Positions 18,536 through 26,610 of a stretch of 64,000 nucleotides of DNA are shown here, one piece after another. Every line of letters begins with the position of its first letter. Position 1 is the stretch's first letter. The translations under genes and the position numbers were made by a program. The stretch lies in NCBI GenBank assembly GCA_964355975.1, contig CAYHFW010000007.1, forward strand, positions 34,822-98,821. Reading direction: 5' to 3'. The DNA comes from F1-60-MAGs104 sp964355975. Its GTDB lineage: Bacteria; Planctomycetota; Phycisphaerae; Phycisphaerales; SM1A02. Below the pieces are notes generated by a model. That model was not told the origin of the DNA. It ran no database searches and saw nothing but the letters and a program-made list of their open reading frames with translations.

Positions 18536-19419
18536 GCGTGCGCACCTCGAACGGTCGCTGCACGCGCACGCGCGAGCAATCCGCGGCGAGGGGCAAACAC
18601 GAGCGCGAGCACGAAGAGACCTGCTGCAAAGAGCACGATGCAGGGTCCAGTCGGAAGCTTGGGTGCGTACGAACTCACGAGCGTTCCGCCGACGCCGCTC
18701 ACCGCGCCCATCGCTGCAGCAAGCGGCAACATCGTTGTAAATCGGTCAGTGCACAATCGCGCTGCGGTCGCTGGCAAGATCAACAACGCGAGAATCAGAA
18801 TGAGCCCAACCGCCTGCAGCCCTGCGATCACGACGGCTGTGACGATGATGAGCACGAGAGCGTCGAGCCACCGCACAGGCCGTCCAATGGCGCGCGCGAA
18901 CGACTCGTCGAAGCAGAGCAGTCGCAGTTCTTTCGTGAGTAGTACGACGAGCGCAACACAGACGAGCGCCACAATCGATGCAGCATGCAAGTCGCTCGCA
19001 ACCATCGATGCAGCATGACCAAGAATGAAACTCGCAAGACCCGCTTGATGTCCGCCCGGAGTCGTTTGAATCACCGTCAAGAGCGCAGTGCCCAATCCAA
19101 AGAACGATCCCAACACGATTGCCATCGCGGTCTCATCACTCGTGCGCGCGCCGCGGCGAATCGCGAGCACCGCGATCACTCCTGCGATCGCCCCCGCTGC
19201 TGCCCCCGCGAGCAGCGCCCACGGTTCTTTGCCTGTTCCACCGACTGCGACCGAGATGAGATATGCCGCGGCGATTCCGGGCAGTGTCGCGTGACCGAGT
19301 GCATCACCCATCAGTGCGCGGCGCCGCAAGAGCAGCAGACATCCCGCGAGTCCACCCGCGCCGCCGAGCAATGCCGTGGATGCCGCAACGACTTGCGTGT
19401 TGTAATCGAACCAGTTCAT
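18532..19419 (-). CDS. Metal ABC transporter permease (ABC-3 family)
   Basis: A 295-residue membrane protein with the family block RRRALMGDALGHATLPGIAAA at residues ~32-52 (here quoted only as the ABC-3 signature), seven to nine hydrophobic segments, and a final APRRGLLARAR tail. It pairs with the fused permease encoded downstream to form a heterodimeric channel for Mn2+, Zn2+ or Fe2+. Start and stop overlap both neighbours by four bases (ATGA), so the whole importer is one tightly coupled operon. It lacks the DtxR-like tail. Confidence 0.9.
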   Translation of the reverse strand: MNWFDYNTQVVAASTALLGGAGGLAGCLLLLRRRALMGDALGHATLPGIAAAYLISVAVGGTGKEPWALLAGAAAGAIAGVIAVLAIRRGARTSDETAMAIVLGSFFGLGTALLTVIQTTPGGHQAGLASFILGHAASMVASDLHAASIVALVCVALVVLLTKELRLLCFDESFARAIGRPVRWLDALVLIIVTAVVIAGLQAVGLILILALLILPATAARLCTDRFTTMLPLAAAMGAVSGVGGTLVSSYAPKLPTGPCIVLFAAGLFVLALVFAPRRGLLARARAATVRGAHA

Positions 19420-20231
19420 CCGAGCTGCGCCTTCTGCATGCGCTGCGCCGCCTCATCGAGCAGCGTGAGTCGGCCGCCATATGTTTCGCGAAGTCGCTCA
19501 GGCGTCATCGTTGTTGCAGTTGGTCCCGCGGCAACGACGCGTGTGTTGAGCAGGATGACCCAATCGAAATACTCGCGCGCCGTCTCGAGGTCGTGATGCA
19601 CAACGATGACCGTGCGTCCTTCGCTGCGCATGCGCCGAAGCACTGCGATGATCGCCTGCTCTGTCGCCGCATCGACCGATGCGAATGGTTCGTCCATCAG
19701 ATAGAGCTGCGCCGACTGCGCGAGAGCGCGCGCGAGAAAGACGCGCTGTTGCTGTCCACCCGAGAGTTGTCCGATCTGCTGATGCACCTCATCTGCAAGC
19801 CCTACCGCATCAAGCGCCTCGCGCGCTTTGATGCGCTCGCGCTTTCCGACCCGGTGAAACAAGCCGAGCTGACCGAAGGTTCCCATCATGACGACTTCGA
19901 GCGCGCTCACCGGAAAATCCCAGTCAACGCTCTCGCGCTGAGGCACGTACCCAACGATCGCCCGCTGCTGTTCGTACGGTTTGCCGAAAACGCTCACTTT
20001 GCCCGACGAAACTGGAATCAGCCCGAGGCAAGCCTTCAACAGCGTGCTCTTGCCCGCTCCATTGGGACCGATCACACCGACGATCGACTGCGCTGGAACA
20101 TCCAAGTCAACATCCCACAACACCGGTCGGCGGTGATACGCCACGGTCAATGCATGAATCGAAAGTGGACTCTTGCTCGAATGCTCACACCCAACTGAGT
20201 TGACTGGGGCTGGCGCGGGCGACGTGGTCAT
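19416..20231 (-). CDS. Metal ABC transporter ATP-binding protein
   Basis: A 271-residue ATPase. Walker A GPNGAGKST (about residues 54-62), Q-loop YVPQRESVDWDFPVSA, signature LSGGQQQR, Walker B LYLMDEPFASVD, and switch His in VVHHDLE. The VDWDFPVSALEVVMMG block is typical of Mn/Zn/Fe importers (TroB/MntA/ZnuC group). The N-terminal ~20 residues are a Ser/Pro-rich extension. It energises uptake through the two permeases encoded just downstream. ATGA overlaps with both neighbours. Confidence 0.93.
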   Translation of the reverse strand: MTTSPAPAPVNSVGCEHSSKSPLSIHALTVAYHRRPVLWDVDLDVPAQSIVGVIGPNGAGKSTLLKACLGLIPVSSGKVSVFGKPYEQQRAIVGYVPQRESVDWDFPVSALEVVMMGTFGQLGLFHRVGKRERIKAREALDAVGLADEVHQQIGQLSGGQQQRVFLARALAQSAQLYLMDEPFASVDAATEQAIIAVLRRMRSEGRTVIVVHHDLETAREYFDWVILLNTRVVAAGPTATTMTPERLRETYGGRLTLLDEAAQRMQKAQLG

Positions 20232-21211
20232 TTGGCGTTCTCCTCTGACGTGGTGGATGGACGAGCGAGTGACGATGCGTCGCCGCCGAGCGCTGTGACG
20301 ATCGTCCGCGCGTTCGTCATGATCATTCCCGCGTATGTGCCTTCATAGGTGCCGGCCGCTCCCATCGCGTCGGAGTAGAGCGAGCCACCAATGATGAGCG
20401 CGTGGTTGCGCGCACGCGCCCCTTCAACGAGCGCAAGCACATTCTTCTCAGAGACGCTCGTCTCGACAAAGACAGCGGGCACATTGCGCGCCACGAGAAG
20501 GTCGATGAGCGTTCGAATATCAGCGAGTCCAGACTCACTCTCGGTCGAGATGCCCTGAATCGCCAAGACCTCGACCCCATAATGGCGACCGAAGTATGCG
20601 AACGCATCGTGTGCGGTCACGAGCACGCGTCGCTTCGAATCAACCGTTGCAATCGCCGCCGCGATCGCGCGATCGGCGCTCTGCCACACCCGCACGAGCG
20701 CCTCGACATTCGCACGGTACTGCTGGGCATTTGCAGGATCGCGCTTGGCGAGTTCGTCTGCCACATGCAGCGCGCACTGCGACCAGATTGCGGGATCCAT
20801 CCAAATGTGTGGATCAGGATGCCCATGCGATTCTTCGCTGTGCAACTGTTGTGATTGCGGCACTCCCGCCCCCGCTTCGATCACAAGTCGGCCTCGGCGG
20901 CGCAACTTTGCAAAGACATCGCCCATGCGCCCCTCGAGCATGAGTCCGTTGGCGACGACGACATCGGCCGCCGCGAGTGCCCGCACATCTGACACTGTCA
21001 CTTTGTAGAGGTGCGGGTCGACCCCTTCGCCCATCAACGTCGTGACATCGGCGCGGTCGCCCACGATGCGCTGCACCATGTCTCCGATCATCCCGGTGGT
21101 CGCCACGATCTTGAGCTTCGAAGAGCTTTCTTGCCCATGCACGTGCACACACAAGCCGATCGCGGCGAGCGCCGCGGCGAACCAAACACGCAGTTGGGCG
21201 ACTGTAGCCAC
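20228..21211 (-). CDS. Periplasmic metal-binding protein of the TroA/ZnuA family
   Basis: A 327-residue substrate-binding protein, first gene of the importer operon. It starts at GTG 21211 (an ATG just upstream is followed at once by a stop) and has a signal peptide ending near VHGQ. Metal ligands: His67 in GVDPHLYK, His134 in DPHIWMDP, then Glu in the later FVETSVSE region and Asp in GGSLYSDAMG. The short His-containing loop before DPHIW is not the long His-rich loop of Zn-specific ZnuA, so Mn or Fe is plausible. A palindrome covers the start codon (21203-21218). Confidence 0.9.
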   Translation of the reverse strand: MATVAQLRVWFAAALAAIGLCVHVHGQESSSKLKIVATTGMIGDMVQRIVGDRADVTTLMGEGVDPHLYKVTVSDVRALAAADVVVANGLMLEGRMGDVFAKLRRRGRLVIEAGAGVPQSQQLHSEESHGHPDPHIWMDPAIWSQCALHVADELAKRDPANAQQYRANVEALVRVWQSADRAIAAAIATVDSKRRVLVTAHDAFAYFGRHYGVEVLAIQGISTESESGLADIRTLIDLLVARNVPAVFVETSVSEKNVLALVEGARARNHALIIGGSLYSDAMGAAGTYEGTYAGMIMTNARTIVTALGGDASSLARPSTTSEENAK

Positions 21212-21218
21212 GGCTACA
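21203..21218. promoter_or_regulatory. Candidate MntR/DtxR-type operator over the importer start codon
   Basis: A perfect palindrome TGTAGCC-AC-GGCTACA spans the GTG start of the binding-protein gene and lies 44 bases before the divergent mntR-like gene. Its layout is like that of known MntR boxes (inverted seven- to eight-base arms with a short centre). Binding here would block both initiation of the operon and possibly the divergent gene. The assignment is from position and symmetry only. Confidence 0.6.
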
Positions 21219-21261
21219 TACTAGGCACTCCCCATGTTCTGTGCAACAATGCGAACCGATC

Positions 21262-21678
21262 ATGCCGACCACTGCATCACGAGAGCGATTCATCAAGACC
21301 CGCCGCGACCACGCGACCGAGACCTTCGACGACTACACCGAGGCGATCGACGAGATCGCCACCACCTCTGGATCGTGCCGAGTGCGCGATTTGGCGCTCT
21401 TCATGCGCGTTTCACATGTGACGGTGGTGCGGATCGTGCGCCGACTCGTGATCGAAGGACTCGCAGTCAAAGATCCTCACGGACCGATCTCGCTCACACC
21501 GACCGGCATACGACGCGCCCGCGCAGCGCGTGCCCGCCACGCGACGGTCATTGCCTTTCTGGGATGCATCGGCGTACCCAGAGCGCAGGCCCTGCGCGAC
21601 GCTGAGGGAATCGAACATCACGCGAGCGCGACGACGCTGCGTGCGATGCGACGCTTTATCGCGCGCAGTGCGAAGTAA
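21262..21678 (+). CDS. mntR: MntR-like metal-responsive repressor (DtxR family)
   Basis: A 138-residue regulator divergent from the metal importer. The DHATETFDDYTEAIDEIATT opening, with its Asp and Glu positions, matches the E. coli-type MntR first helix. The winged helix follows (VRDLALFMRVSHVTVVRIVR as recognition region) and then the dimer/metal helices with CIGVPRAQALRDAEGIEHH, where the usual Glu/His ligand positions are present. ATG 21262 is preferred; an in-frame GTG at 21241 would add seven residues. It probably represses the importer when Mn2+ or Fe2+ is plentiful. Its 3' end overlaps the convergent nagZ stop by 23 bases. Confidence 0.85.
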   Translation: MPTTASRERFIKTRRDHATETFDDYTEAIDEIATTSGSCRVRDLALFMRVSHVTVVRIVRRLVIEGLAVKDPHGPISLTPTGIRRARAARARHATVIAFLGCIGVPRAQALRDAEGIEHHASATTLRAMRRFIARSAK

Positions 21679-22669
21679 CAAACGCATTCATCATCACATC
21701 GATGCGCTCGACTGCTTGCAAGACGCGCGCACGAGAGAGTCGCCCACCTGCGAGCGCCTCTGAGAGCGCCTCGATCGCGTTTCGCTGCCGGTCGAGTCGA
21801 TGGCAGATCAGCAGACAATCCACCCCCGCTTCAATCGCGCGCACGGCGCCTTCGCCGATTCCCATCGTGCCTGCGATCGCTTCCATTTCGAGGCAGTCGC
21901 TGAAGACGACTCCGTCGAACCCGATCTCATCGCGCAGCACTCCTTCGATGACCTTTCGACTCATTGTGGCGGGCACTCCCTCATCGATCGCTTCAAAGAC
22001 AACGTGAGCCGTCATGATCGAGGCGACCTGCGCGTGCGCTGCGGCGGCGAACGGGGGCAATTCGACTGCACGCAGTCGATCAATCGCGTGCGGCAACCGA
22101 GGAAGCGCAAGGTGGCTATCGACATCGGTATCGCCGTGCCCTGGAAAGTGCTTTGCACATCCTGCGACTCCACCTGCCTGCAGCGCCTCGATGAATGCGA
22201 CCGCGCACTCCGACACGACCGATTGATCTCGACTGAACGAGCGGTCACCAATGACCGGATTGGCTGGATTGCTATCGACATCGACCACGGGCGCGAAGTC
22301 GAGATCGATGTTTGCACTGCGCAGTTCGCGCGCGAACACCGCTCCAACACGCGCCGCTTCAGCCGCGCCAACACTTCCAACTTCGCGCATCGGTCCAACG
22401 GCAGTCATCCCGTCGCGCAGACGCACGACCCGCCCGCCCTCATGATCAAGCGCGATGAACACACGTGCGCCATCGATTTCTGCGGCGCACGCTTTCAGCG
22501 ACGCCGCGATCTGCGCGAGTTCTGCGTGACTCGACGCGTTGCGCGCGAAGAGAATCACACCGCTCACTCCAGCGTGAATCATCTCACGCGCGGCGTCGTT
22601 GACGACCGGCCCATCGAAGCCCACACACAAGAGCCGAGCAACCAACTTTCGATCTGCTTCCGTTGCCAT
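21656..22669 (-). CDS. nagZ: Beta-N-acetylhexosaminidase NagZ-like (GH3)
   Basis: A 337-residue family 3 glycosidase without signal peptide, fitting the cytosolic NagZ role of removing GlcNAc from anhydro-muropeptides in peptidoglycan recycling. Visible motifs: ALDHEGGRVVRL (about 66-77), the general acid-base loop KHFPGHGDTDVDSH, and the nucleophile Asp in VVFSDCLEMEAI. Length is normal for the short single-domain NagZ type. ATG 22669 chosen because it gives MATEADRKLVARLL; sequence farther upstream has no family likeness. Converges on mntR. Confidence 0.92.
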   Translation of the reverse strand: MATEADRKLVARLLCVGFDGPVVNDAAREMIHAGVSGVILFARNASSHAELAQIAASLKACAAEIDGARVFIALDHEGGRVVRLRDGMTAVGPMREVGSVGAAEAARVGAVFARELRSANIDLDFAPVVDVDSNPANPVIGDRSFSRDQSVVSECAVAFIEALQAGGVAGCAKHFPGHGDTDVDSHLALPRLPHAIDRLRAVELPPFAAAAHAQVASIMTAHVVFEAIDEGVPATMSRKVIEGVLRDEIGFDGVVFSDCLEMEAIAGTMGIGEGAVRAIEAGVDCLLICHRLDRQRNAIEALSEALAGGRLSRARVLQAVERIDVMMNAFVTSHCAR

Positions 22670-22745
22670 CGCCAAACGATAACGGCATTGTGCGCATCGC
22701 ACCCGAGCAATTTGCTGTAGAGATAGCGATGTGCAGCTCTCACAG

Positions 22746-23972
22746 ATGACGCGCGCGGTTCGAGAACGCAACTACGCGATCTTCGCGGTCGGCTTTGCCT
22801 TTTCGGGATTCGGCCTTCAGATGCTCACGACCGTCATCCTCTGGGATCTCTGGCTTCGCACACACGATGCGCTGGTGTTGGGAATGGCTGGACTCGCCCG
22901 CGCGCTTCCTGTCGTTGCGCTTGCGCTCGTCTCTGGTCACGTTGCAGACCGCCACAGTCGAAAGCGCATCATCGCGCTGACACAGTTCGGATTCGTCGGC
23001 GTCTGCGCGTGCTTCGCGCTTGCGAGTGCAATGCAGGCGCCGATTTGGATCTGGTACGCCCTGCTCGTCGCATCAGGGTGCGTGCGCAGTTTCAATGGTC
23101 CCAGCCGCAGTTCACTCTTGCCGCTCCTCGTGCGACCGGAAAACTTCGAGAACGCAGTCACTTGGAACAGCGGCATCTTTCAGGCGGCAGCGGTCCTAGG
23201 TCCCGTCACTGCAGGGGCGTTGCTCGGACTCGGCGTCGAGAGTTGGGTGATTTTTCTAATCTGCGGCGCACTCATCGGCGTCATGGGCGTGCTCGCACTG
23301 CAATTGCATCCGCGCGAAGAGGCACGCGCCAACGCAACGCTCACGCTGCGCTCACTCTTCGCAGGAATGAGCCACATCTACAAAGAGCGTGCGATTCTTG
23401 CGACGCTGTCACTCGATCTCTTCGGCGTGCTGCTCGGAGGCGCGACTGCGCTCTTGCCGATCTACGCCGATGAGATTCTTGGTGGTGGTCCGATGCTTCT
23501 TGGATGGCTCAAGGCATCGCCATACATCGGCGCATTTCTGATGGCGGTGTGGATCGCCGCGCGCCCGCGCATGCGCTACGCCGGTCCCGTGCTGCTGCTG
23601 TGTGTTGGAGTCTTTGGTGCGTGCATGATTGTCTTTGGACTCTCCACCTCGATCTGGATCAGTTTGGTCGCGCTCTTCATCTCAGGCGCCGTCGACAATG
23701 TCAGCGTCATCATTCGACACACCCTGGTGCAGACGCGCACTCCAAACGAATTGCGCGGACGGGTGAGCGCCGTGAACTCGCTCTTCATCGAGTGCAGCAA
23801 CGAACTCGGCGCATTCGAAAGCGGACTCGTCGCGAAGTTCTTTGGACCAGTGATCAGCGTGGTGAGCGGCGGAATAGGCACACTCATCGTGGTCGGATCA
23901 ATCGCAGGACTCTTTCCAGAGTTGCGCAGACTTCGCACGATGGTTCAACAAGAGCCCGACCAGACGACGTGA
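22746..23972 (+). CDS. Major facilitator superfamily transporter (MFS_3 / exporter type)
   Basis: A 408-residue membrane protein with about twelve hydrophobic segments. The loop between segments 2 and 3 carries GHVADRHSRKRII, the MFS signature motif A, and a second, degenerate form follows after segment 8. Overall similarity is to EntS/BacE-like exporters of small molecules. A GTG 15 bases upstream is an alternative start. Substrate cannot be read from the sequence, and the neighbours give no hint. Divergent from nagZ. Confidence 0.85.
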   Translation: MTRAVRERNYAIFAVGFAFSGFGLQMLTTVILWDLWLRTHDALVLGMAGLARALPVVALALVSGHVADRHSRKRIIALTQFGFVGVCACFALASAMQAPIWIWYALLVASGCVRSFNGPSRSSLLPLLVRPENFENAVTWNSGIFQAAAVLGPVTAGALLGLGVESWVIFLICGALIGVMGVLALQLHPREEARANATLTLRSLFAGMSHIYKERAILATLSLDLFGVLLGGATALLPIYADEILGGGPMLLGWLKASPYIGAFLMAVWIAARPRMRYAGPVLLLCVGVFGACMIVFGLSTSIWISLVALFISGAVDNVSVIIRHTLVQTRTPNELRGRVSAVNSLFIECSNELGAFESGLVAKFFGPVISVVSGGIGTLIVVGSIAGLFPELRRLRTMVQQEPDQTT

Positions 23973-24010
23973 GCCGTCCGATCTGCTTTGGGGGCTTTCA
24001 GACTGCCGAC

Positions 24011-24322
24011 TCAGTGGTTGTTTGTCGACGCCGCGCCTTCGCGCGCGCCGCAACACGCCTGAACAGTTGCCTCGTCTCCATTGATCATCGCGTGGAAGAC
24101 AGCAGATGGGATCGCCAAAATACGAGCTGGGTCACGCTCGATGATCGAATTGAGAAGGACGATGTTGGTGATGTCGACGCCAGTGCTGCTATCTACAACT
24201 TCGACTTGCCGTCCACCGCGGACAATCTCATGCAGCTGGCCAGTGGTGATGAATGCGCTGCGACTGGTGTCGTACAGGCGGCGATTTGGATACTTACGAA
24301 TTCGAATGACGTCTTTGATCAT
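24011..24322 (-). CDS. PhaR-like polyhydroxyalkanoate regulator, N-terminal domain only
   Basis: A 103-residue protein with the signature IRIRKYPNRRLYDTSRSAFI and VVDSSTGVDITNIVLL of the PHA accumulation regulator DNA-binding domain. Full PhaR proteins usually have a second domain of similar size; here the chain ends with a short Glu/Ala tail after about residue 90. ATG 24322 gives MIKDVIRIRK. No phaC, phaA or phasin gene is nearby. It may act as a DNA-binding repressor, but its target is not visible. Confidence 0.85.
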   Translation of the reverse strand: MIKDVIRIRKYPNRRLYDTSRSAFITTGQLHEIVRGGRQVEVVDSSTGVDITNIVLLNSIIERDPARILAIPSAVFHAMINGDEATVQACCGAREGAASTNNH

Positions 24323-24393
24323 GGGGTTCTTTATAGGCGTGGGGTGTCGGACTCCCACCTATTCGCACCAAATCTGGTTTGGTTTCCCACTAT

Positions 24394-25938
24394 TCATCTA
24401 TTTTTTGAAGAAATGACGGCGAGGCCGTAGTCCATTGGTTCAACGCGAGCGTCGGTCCGTGGCTGCAGAGCGATACGCGTGGTCGCTGTCACCTCTCCAA
24501 ACTGCGAAAGAGCAGCTGGAACGCTTCCTTGACCGCGCCAGACGAGCAGCGCACCCTCATTCTTGATGCGAGCAAGATCGATCCACGGTGCGCGCACTGG
24601 AATTCCATCAAGCAGCACATCTGGATGGAACTTTCCATACACCGCAATATTTCCCGCTGAAAACATATCTCCGATCACAATCGTGAGGGGCGCGGGGGTT
24701 CCATCTGCGCGCACGGGCGCGTTTGCGATCCAAAATTCTTCAGCCTTGAGAGCGAGCGCATCACCAGGGTGCTTCACGTTGGCGATGTATCCACTGATGT
24801 AGGGGCGCACGACGTTTCGCGCAACGGCGAAGATCAACATCCCCCCTGCAAAGAGCAACCACGCGACCCAGAACGCGCGAAGGCCACCCGCCAATATTGG
24901 GCGCTTGATCCAGAGCACACATGCAAGCCCTACGAATGGAAACCACGGCAGCGCCCAGAGTCCGAGTAGATGCAAGTTGAGCACCGCTGAAACGATCATC
25001 GCAATCACAACGGGGGCGAGAACGATCCATGTGTAGTACGCGGTCGCCGACTCACTGGCAATGGTGGATGGCGCCACCTCGATCGTTGCATCGCCGCACT
25101 TGTTGGTCGTTGACGAGAAGAGCGCGAATAGAAAGATCCAGACACCTCCGAGTGCGGCGACCGTTGCGATGAAGAATTCTGCGGGCCACGCCGCGCGTCC
25201 CCACCATGGCTCGGGCTCGTGCTGCCGTCCAAATGGTGTGCGAAGCGGACTGAAATCGAGCAGCGACATGCCGTAGATGTGTGGCGCGATGGTGACGAGA
25301 CCAACAAGGATCGCAAGCCACGGACCCGCGGTCTTCCAAGTCGCGCGGCGCTCTTGACTCGTCAGCGTGAAGAGCATCACTGCCGCGGCAGGAATTGCTG
25401 CTGAGTATTTTCCGTAAACCGCGACGGCACTGAAAAATCCGAAGGCGATCCATCCAAGTGTCGATCCGTTGATCGCGCGCCATCCAGCCCATGCTGCGGC
25501 GGCGAGAAACGGCAGTTGCACCGAATTGTGATTGAAGACATCGCAACCTTGGCTGTAGAAGATGCATCCCTGCACAGAGAGCGCAGCGATGAGCGCGCGC
25601 CACGGACCTGTGACATCGAGCGCCGCGCGCCAGACGATGATCGTCGCGATGGCCGTCATCGCGGGACCGAGCAAGAATTGCGGCCAGATCGCGCGGTCAG
25701 TCGCGACGCTCACTGCTTCGGCGATCCATGCAGGAAGTGGTGGATGCTTCCAGTAGCAGAGTTGCCAACTCGGCCCCCACGCGAGCAAGTCAATGTGGTC
25801 GAGCGGAAGATTTCCCTGCGTCGCAAGTGTGCCAACCGACCACGCGAAAAAGACCACGAGCGTGGTGATCCAGAAGAGCCATGTTGTCGAAGGCCAACTC
25901 GTTTTCGCGCGCGCGTTCGTCACGCGTGAGTCGGTCAT
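24394..25938 (-). CDS. ArnT/PMT-like membrane glycosyltransferase
   Basis: A 514-residue protein with about eleven membrane segments. After the first segment, DHIDLLAWGPSWQLCYWKHPP carries the acidic and basic residues expected in the first external loop of GT-C (PF13231) enzymes, which transfer sugars from polyprenyl phosphates. The last ~100 residues form a soluble domain (WIANAPVRADGTPAPLTIVI onward). The ATG at 25938 overlaps the previous stop (ATGA). Likely role: glycosylation of lipids or proteins at the outer face of the cytoplasmic membrane; acceptor unknown. Confidence 0.8.
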   Translation of the reverse strand: MTDSRVTNARAKTSWPSTTWLFWITTLVVFFAWSVGTLATQGNLPLDHIDLLAWGPSWQLCYWKHPPLPAWIAEAVSVATDRAIWPQFLLGPAMTAIATIIVWRAALDVTGPWRALIAALSVQGCIFYSQGCDVFNHNSVQLPFLAAAAWAGWRAINGSTLGWIAFGFFSAVAVYGKYSAAIPAAAVMLFTLTSQERRATWKTAGPWLAILVGLVTIAPHIYGMSLLDFSPLRTPFGRQHEPEPWWGRAAWPAEFFIATVAALGGVWIFLFALFSSTTNKCGDATIEVAPSTIASESATAYYTWIVLAPVVIAMIVSAVLNLHLLGLWALPWFPFVGLACVLWIKRPILAGGLRAFWVAWLLFAGGMLIFAVARNVVRPYISGYIANVKHPGDALALKAEEFWIANAPVRADGTPAPLTIVIGDMFSAGNIAVYGKFHPDVLLDGIPVRAPWIDLARIKNEGALLVWRGQGSVPAALSQFGEVTATTRIALQPRTDARVEPMDYGLAVISSKNR

Positions 25939-26204
25939 GCGCCGTACGCCTCGATCGCTTTCTTTCCGTAGACCGTTGCTGGTCCGCCGTTCATCAATGT
26001 GCAAACGTCGAGCGTTTCGTGCAACTCTTGCAATGTTGCTCCGGCAGTCTTGGCAGCCTTGACGTGATGGATGATGCACCCTTCGCAGAGGCGCGAGATT
26101 CCGCACGCGATTGCGATGAGTTCCTTTGTCTTTGTGTCGAGCGTGTTTGCTGCGAGGCTTGCGTGGTGAAGTTGCTTGAATGCTGAGGCGGTTTCAGGTG
26201 TCAT
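25935..26204 (-). CDS. Carboxymuconolactone decarboxylase / AhpD-like protein
   Basis: An 89-residue protein of the CMD family. ELIAIACGISRLCEGCIIHH contains the CxxC and following His that serve as the redox and proton-relay site in AhpD-like members. The TLDVCTLMNGGP segment follows. ATG 26204 gives MTPETASAFKQLHHA; a longer start would add an unrelated tail. The stop overlaps the ArnT-like start, so the pair is coupled, although no functional link is obvious. Confidence 0.88.
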   Translation of the reverse strand: MTPETASAFKQLHHASLAANTLDTKTKELIAIACGISRLCEGCIIHHVKAAKTAGATLQELHETLDVCTLMNGGPATVYGKKAIEAYGA

Positions 26205-26318
26205 ATTGAACTCTCGGTGTGTTGGGTGATGCGAGTTGTGGAATGATGGGGCACAAGGATAGAGAGAGACGGTGATGTTGACGCGCACCTGCATGCTGTC
26301 TATAGTTGCCCCCCTGAC

Positions 26319-26392
<74 letters not shown>

Positions 26393-26393
26393 T

Positions 26394-26537
26394 TTGAGGC
26401 GTCGCCCTTCGGCGACGCGCGCAGACAGATTGAGGCGTCGCCCTTCGGCGACGCGCGCAGACAGATTGAGGCGTCGCCCTTCGGCGACGCGCGCAGACAG
26501 ATTGAGGCGTCCCACTTCGGCGACGCGCGCAGAAACA
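26394..26537. repeat. Four tandem 36-bp hairpin units behind tRNA-fMet
   Basis: Units begin at 26394, 26430, 26466 and 26502. Units 1-3 are virtually identical and each holds a perfect eight-pair hairpin GCGTCGCC-CTTC-GGCGACGC. Unit 4 is diverged in the left arm (GCGTCCCA), which breaks the stem. The array begins two bases after the tRNA end. No spacers separate the units, so this is not a CRISPR. The rest of 26538-26610 shows nothing I can name. Confidence 0.9.
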
Positions 26538-26610
26538 GACCGCACGCCCTGGCTTGAACGCTGGGGCGTTTGCGTTTTCGCTGCGCGCGTGACGCGCCAC
26601 ACCGCCAACT

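Noticed and set aside
22000..22720. Open frame opposite nagZ
   Set aside because: The minus strand contains the full GH3 catalytic set; the plus-strand frame has no recognisable features.
26394..26537. 36-base periodic repeat as a CRISPR array
   Set aside because: The units follow each other with no unique spacers, the number is only four, and no cas gene is near. It is a plain tandem repeat with internal hairpins.
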